NCBI GenBank assembly: GCA_016432725.1
Contig: JACJDG010000003.1
Span: forward strand, 7,532,001-7,596,000
Length of the DNA stretch: 64,000 nt
Direction of reading: 5' to 3'
Source: Streptomyces sp. DHE7-1
GTDB taxonomy: Bacteria > Actinomycetota > Actinomycetes > Streptomycetales > Streptomycetaceae
Numbering within the stretch: the first letter of the stretch is position 1; each line of letters starts with the position of its first letter. A program made the position numbers and the translations under genes. Under the pieces are notes generated by a model. It worked only from the letters and a program-made list of their open reading frames with translations. It searched no databases and was not told the DNA's origin. Positions 62,057 to 64,000 of this stretch are shown piece by piece.

Positions 62057-62461
62057 ATGCGCCGACTCCTGCAGACCGCGTTGGCCGCCTCCGCGGCCGC
62101 GCTGCTGAGCGTGGGGCTGACCACGTCCGCACACGCCGACGGCTCCAACGTGAGCATCTACACCTACAACCAGGCGGGCATGGCGACGTTCAAGCCGTAC
62201 GGCGAGCATCTCCTCGTCAACGACCTGTCGGCCGACGGCTGGTCGGCCGTGGCCCGCCTCGAGGTGGAGGGTTACGGCACCTACTACTACTGGGACCGGC
62301 AGGGCGCGGACGCGCCGGCGCGCGACGTCGACCTGTCGTTCGCCGAGGGCCACAGCGTCGCCCTGACGGCGTTCCTGGGCAAGTGGCAGGGCACCGCGGA
62401 CGGCGGCATCGACTGGTCCAGCTACGACCACATGGTCGACTCCGTCCACACCACGACCTGA
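62057..62461 (+). CDS. Small secreted protein (134 aa), unknown function
   Basis: 134 residues with a Sec signal peptide (RRLLQTALAASAAALLSVGLTTSAHA-DG). The mature part of about 107 residues is rich in Tyr, Asp and Gly (VSIYTYNQAGMATFKPYGEHL; VEGYGTYYYWDRQGADAPARDVDLSFAEGH) and has no Cys, consistent with a single beta-rich domain. I do not recognise a family. A good GAGGAAGG ribosome site and the dyad upstream suggest regulated expression. A stem-loop follows. Confidence 0.72.
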   Translation: MRRLLQTALAASAAALLSVGLTTSAHADGSNVSIYTYNQAGMATFKPYGEHLLVNDLSADGWSAVARLEVEGYGTYYYWDRQGADAPARDVDLSFAEGHSVALTAFLGKWQGTADGGIDWSSYDHMVDSVHTTT

Positions 62462-62480
62462 CCGAGGGCACCCGCGCCAC

Positions 62481-62516
62481 CGGCCGTCGCCTCCGCCGCA
62501 CGCGGGGCGACGGCCG
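62481..62516 (+). terminator. Stem-loop after the secreted protein gene
   Basis: CGGCCGTCGCC (62481-62491) pairs exactly with GGCGACGGCCG (62506-62516) over a 14-base loop, 20 bp after the stop codon. Confidence 0.7.
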
Positions 62517-62558
62517 CGTCCCACGACGCCCGGGTCCCGGCGCACTGAGCGGGACCGG

Positions 62559-63035
62559 TCACCGGCGGCCCTCCGGATCCTCCGCCGTCCCGCCCCCGCG
62601 AACGGCGGGGGAGAGCCGGCCGCGCAGCCAGGCGGGATCGGGATTGACGTACGGGCGGCCCGCCATGACGACGGTCGGTACGGTCTCGTCGCCTCCGTTG
62701 ACCGCCCGGACCTCCGCCGCTCCCGCCGGATCACGCCAGATGTCCACCCAGTGCAACCGGTCGGCGTCACGGCCCAGCCCGATCCGCAGCCGAAGGCAGT
62801 ACTTGCAGCCGGGCCGCCAGTACACGATCGGCCGGCCGTCGACCGCGCCGCGACGCCGCGCCTCCTCCGCGCCGACCGGCCGGGGAAAGATCACCGGCGA
62901 GTACACGACGGCCAGCAGCGCGAACCACACCAGGACCGGTGCGGCCGCGCCCGGGCCCCTGCCGAGGAACAGCCCGGTCGCGATCACCGCACCGCAGAGC
63001 CCGATCAGCGCCGGCACCGTCCAGCTTCTAGTCAT
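62559..63035 (-). CDS. Membrane-anchored glutaredoxin-like protein
   Basis: 158 residues. Two hydrophobic segments (WTVPALIGLCGAVIATGLFLG and VLVWFALLAVVYSPVIF) come before a glutaredoxin fold: PIVYWRPGCKYCLRLRIGL, with the redox motif C-K-Y-C, then VPTVVMAGRPYVNPDPAWLRGRL carrying the cis-Pro TVP loop. The topology probably puts the redox domain in the cytoplasm. Actinomycete relatives work with mycothiol (mycoredoxins); that pairing is inferred. The frame is open much further upstream, but this ATG begins the first membrane segment. Confidence 0.83.
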   Translation of the reverse strand: MTRSWTVPALIGLCGAVIATGLFLGRGPGAAAPVLVWFALLAVVYSPVIFPRPVGAEEARRRGAVDGRPIVYWRPGCKYCLRLRIGLGRDADRLHWVDIWRDPAGAAEVRAVNGGDETVPTVVMAGRPYVNPDPAWLRGRLSPAVRGGGTAEDPEGRR

Positions 63036-63205
63036 GAACACGCAGGCTATCGGCGCCCCGAGCGATCGCGGAACCCGGCGGCCCGCTGCTTCCCGCGGGC
63101 CAGGCGGCCCCGGCGCGGTCGCCCGGAGCGGCGCGGCCTGACTCGTCATCGTGCGCCCCCGCGGCGGACAATGGGATCTCCACGCCGAGCGAGGTGGTGG
63201 TGACG

Positions 63206-64000
63206 ATGCCCGTATGGCACCTGCGCGACTATCACGACGACGACCTCGACCAGGCCATCCAGATCTGGGACCAGAGCCGCGGGGCCGACGAGGACCGGGT
63301 CTTCCCGGTCTCCGAGGTGATGGCGGCGGCCAAGTCCGGGCAGACGGCGGTCGTCGCCGTGGTCGGTGAGGAGCTCGTGGGCATGGCCGTGGCGGAGTCC
63401 TACGCCAAGCGCGGCTGGATCCTCCTGGTGGCACTCGCCTCCCGCTGGCGCGAGCGCGGGATCGGCAGCGCCCTCGTCGCCGAGCTGGAACGGCGGCTGC
63501 GGGCGGCCGGAGTCCGCCACATCAGCGCGCTGCTGCCCGCCCACGCCGCGGGGACGAAGGCCCTGGCGAACTCCGGCTACCAGTCCCGCGACGATCTCAC
63601 CTACTTCGAGAAACTCGAACCGCCGGGCACCGCCGACGCCGACGTCCTCGCGGCCCTCGGCGGTCGCATGCTGCCCGAGGGGCTGTGGGACGCGATGGCG
63701 GGCATGGAGCGGGAGAAGCAGGTCATCGAGCGCCGTGTCGTGCTGCCGCTGACCGAGCCGGTGCTGGCCGACCGCTACGGCGTCGTCCCGCCGAAGGCGG
63801 TCATGCTGTTCGGCCCGCCCGGCACCGGGAAGACCAGCTTCGCCAAGGCCGTGGCCTCACGGCTCGGCTGGCCGTTCGTGGAGCTCTTCCCCTCCCGCCT
63901 CGCGGCCGACACCAGCGAAGGGCTGGCCGCGGCCCTGCGGGAGGTGTTCGCGGAACTGGCGGAACTGGACTCGGTCGTACTCTTCATCGACGAGGTCGAG
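63206..64000 (+). CDS. GNAT acetyltransferase-AAA ATPase fusion (3' end outside window)
   Basis: 265 codons in the window, open to the end. Residues about 1-140 are a GNAT domain: DYHDDDLDQAIQIWDQSR, LLVALASRWRERGIGSALVAELERRLRAAGVRHISALL with the Arg-x-x-Gly-x-Gly acetyl-CoA loop, then NSGYQSRDDLTYFEK. From about residue 170 an AAA ATPase begins: LTEPVLADRYGVVPPKAVMLFGPPGTGKTSFAKAVASRLGW (Walker A) and SVVLFIDEVE (Walker B). The two are one polypeptide with no frame break. The GNAT part may modify or recognise a target that the ATPase remodels; this is inference. GAGG lies 11 bases before the ATG. Confidence 0.8.
   Translation, partial: MPVWHLRDYHDDDLDQAIQIWDQSRGADEDRVFPVSEVMAAAKSGQTAVVAVVGEELVGMAVAESYAKRGWILLVALASRWRERGIGSALVAELERRLRAAGVRHISALLPAHAAGTKALANSGYQSRDDLTYFEKLEPPGTADADVLAALGGRMLPEGLWDAMAGMEREKQVIERRVVLPLTEPVLADRYGVVPPKAVMLFGPPGTGKTSFAKAVASRLGWPFVELFPSRLAADTSEGLAAALREVFAELAELDSVVLFIDEVE

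Noticed and set aside
1..64000. tRNA, rRNA, CRISPR array, transposon or integrase features
   Set aside because: No cloverleaf-type sequence with TTCGA arm, no regularly spaced repeats with unique spacers, and no transposase or recombinase motifs were seen in any frame.

Overview
The window is very GC-rich, uses strongly G/C-ending codons, and carries leaderless or GAGG-type starts, many secreted enzymes and small membrane proteins. All of this points to an actinomycete, almost certainly a Streptomyces chromosome. I saw no transposase, integrase, CRISPR array, rRNA or tRNA. About 29 single-base frameshifts in 18 genes can each be repaired by adding one base, nearly always in a short G or C run. 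I therefore read them as base-calling losses and describe the broken frames as intact genes.

Region 1 (1-5.2 kb, minus strand) holds a small nonribosomal peptide/poly-amino-acid locus. A carrier-protein/six-membrane-helix/three-soluble-domain protein is built like the polymerising part of epsilon-poly-L-lysine synthetase but has no adenylation domain. It is followed by a separate NRPS (half condensation domain, adenylation, carrier, thioesterase). Region 2 (5.6-11 kb) holds single metabolic and secreted genes: FAD-domain protein, isochorismatase-like hydrolase, SGNH lipase, streptogrisin-like protease and an acetyltransferase. Region 3 (11.4-20 kb) is a sugar regulon: a four-component YtfQ/R/T/YjfF-type ABC importer, a LacI regulator, and a divergent secreted GH2/PA14 glycosidase, with matching operator-like sites. 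Region 4 (20-31 kb) carries a methyltransferase, msrA, an asparaginase, a TetR regulator with twin palindromic operators in front of a PaoABC-type molybdenum aldehyde oxidoreductase operon plus its XdhC-family maturation factor, and a second secreted trypsin-like protease.

Region 5 (31-45 kb) contains an M19-like hydrolase with a discoidin domain, a sulfite-oxidase family enzyme, two multidrug/DMT-type membrane proteins, a short-chain dehydrogenase, a polysaccharide deacetylase, a GT28-type glycosyltransferase, a Tat-exported PhoX-like phosphatase, PRC-barrel and flavin/F420-type small proteins, and a lipoprotein with an L,D-transpeptidase-like end.

Region 6 (45-58.4 kb) is the most unusual. 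It has a YbdK-type carboxylate-amine ligase, an asparagine-synthase family amidotransferase resembling the N-acetylglutaminylglutamine type, and an S9 peptidase. A tight minus-strand operon follows (ATP-grasp ligase, dikinase-like protein with permuted domains, MFS exporter) with a divergent PAS-LuxR regulator. Together they look like a small-peptide or compatible-solute pathway with its own control and export. Region 7 (58.6-64 kb) has a GlxA/AraC-type regulator, an ABM-domain monooxygenase with a strong inverted-repeat operator, two thioesterases, a secreted protein, a membrane glutaredoxin and a GNAT-AAA ATPase fusion cut by the window end.
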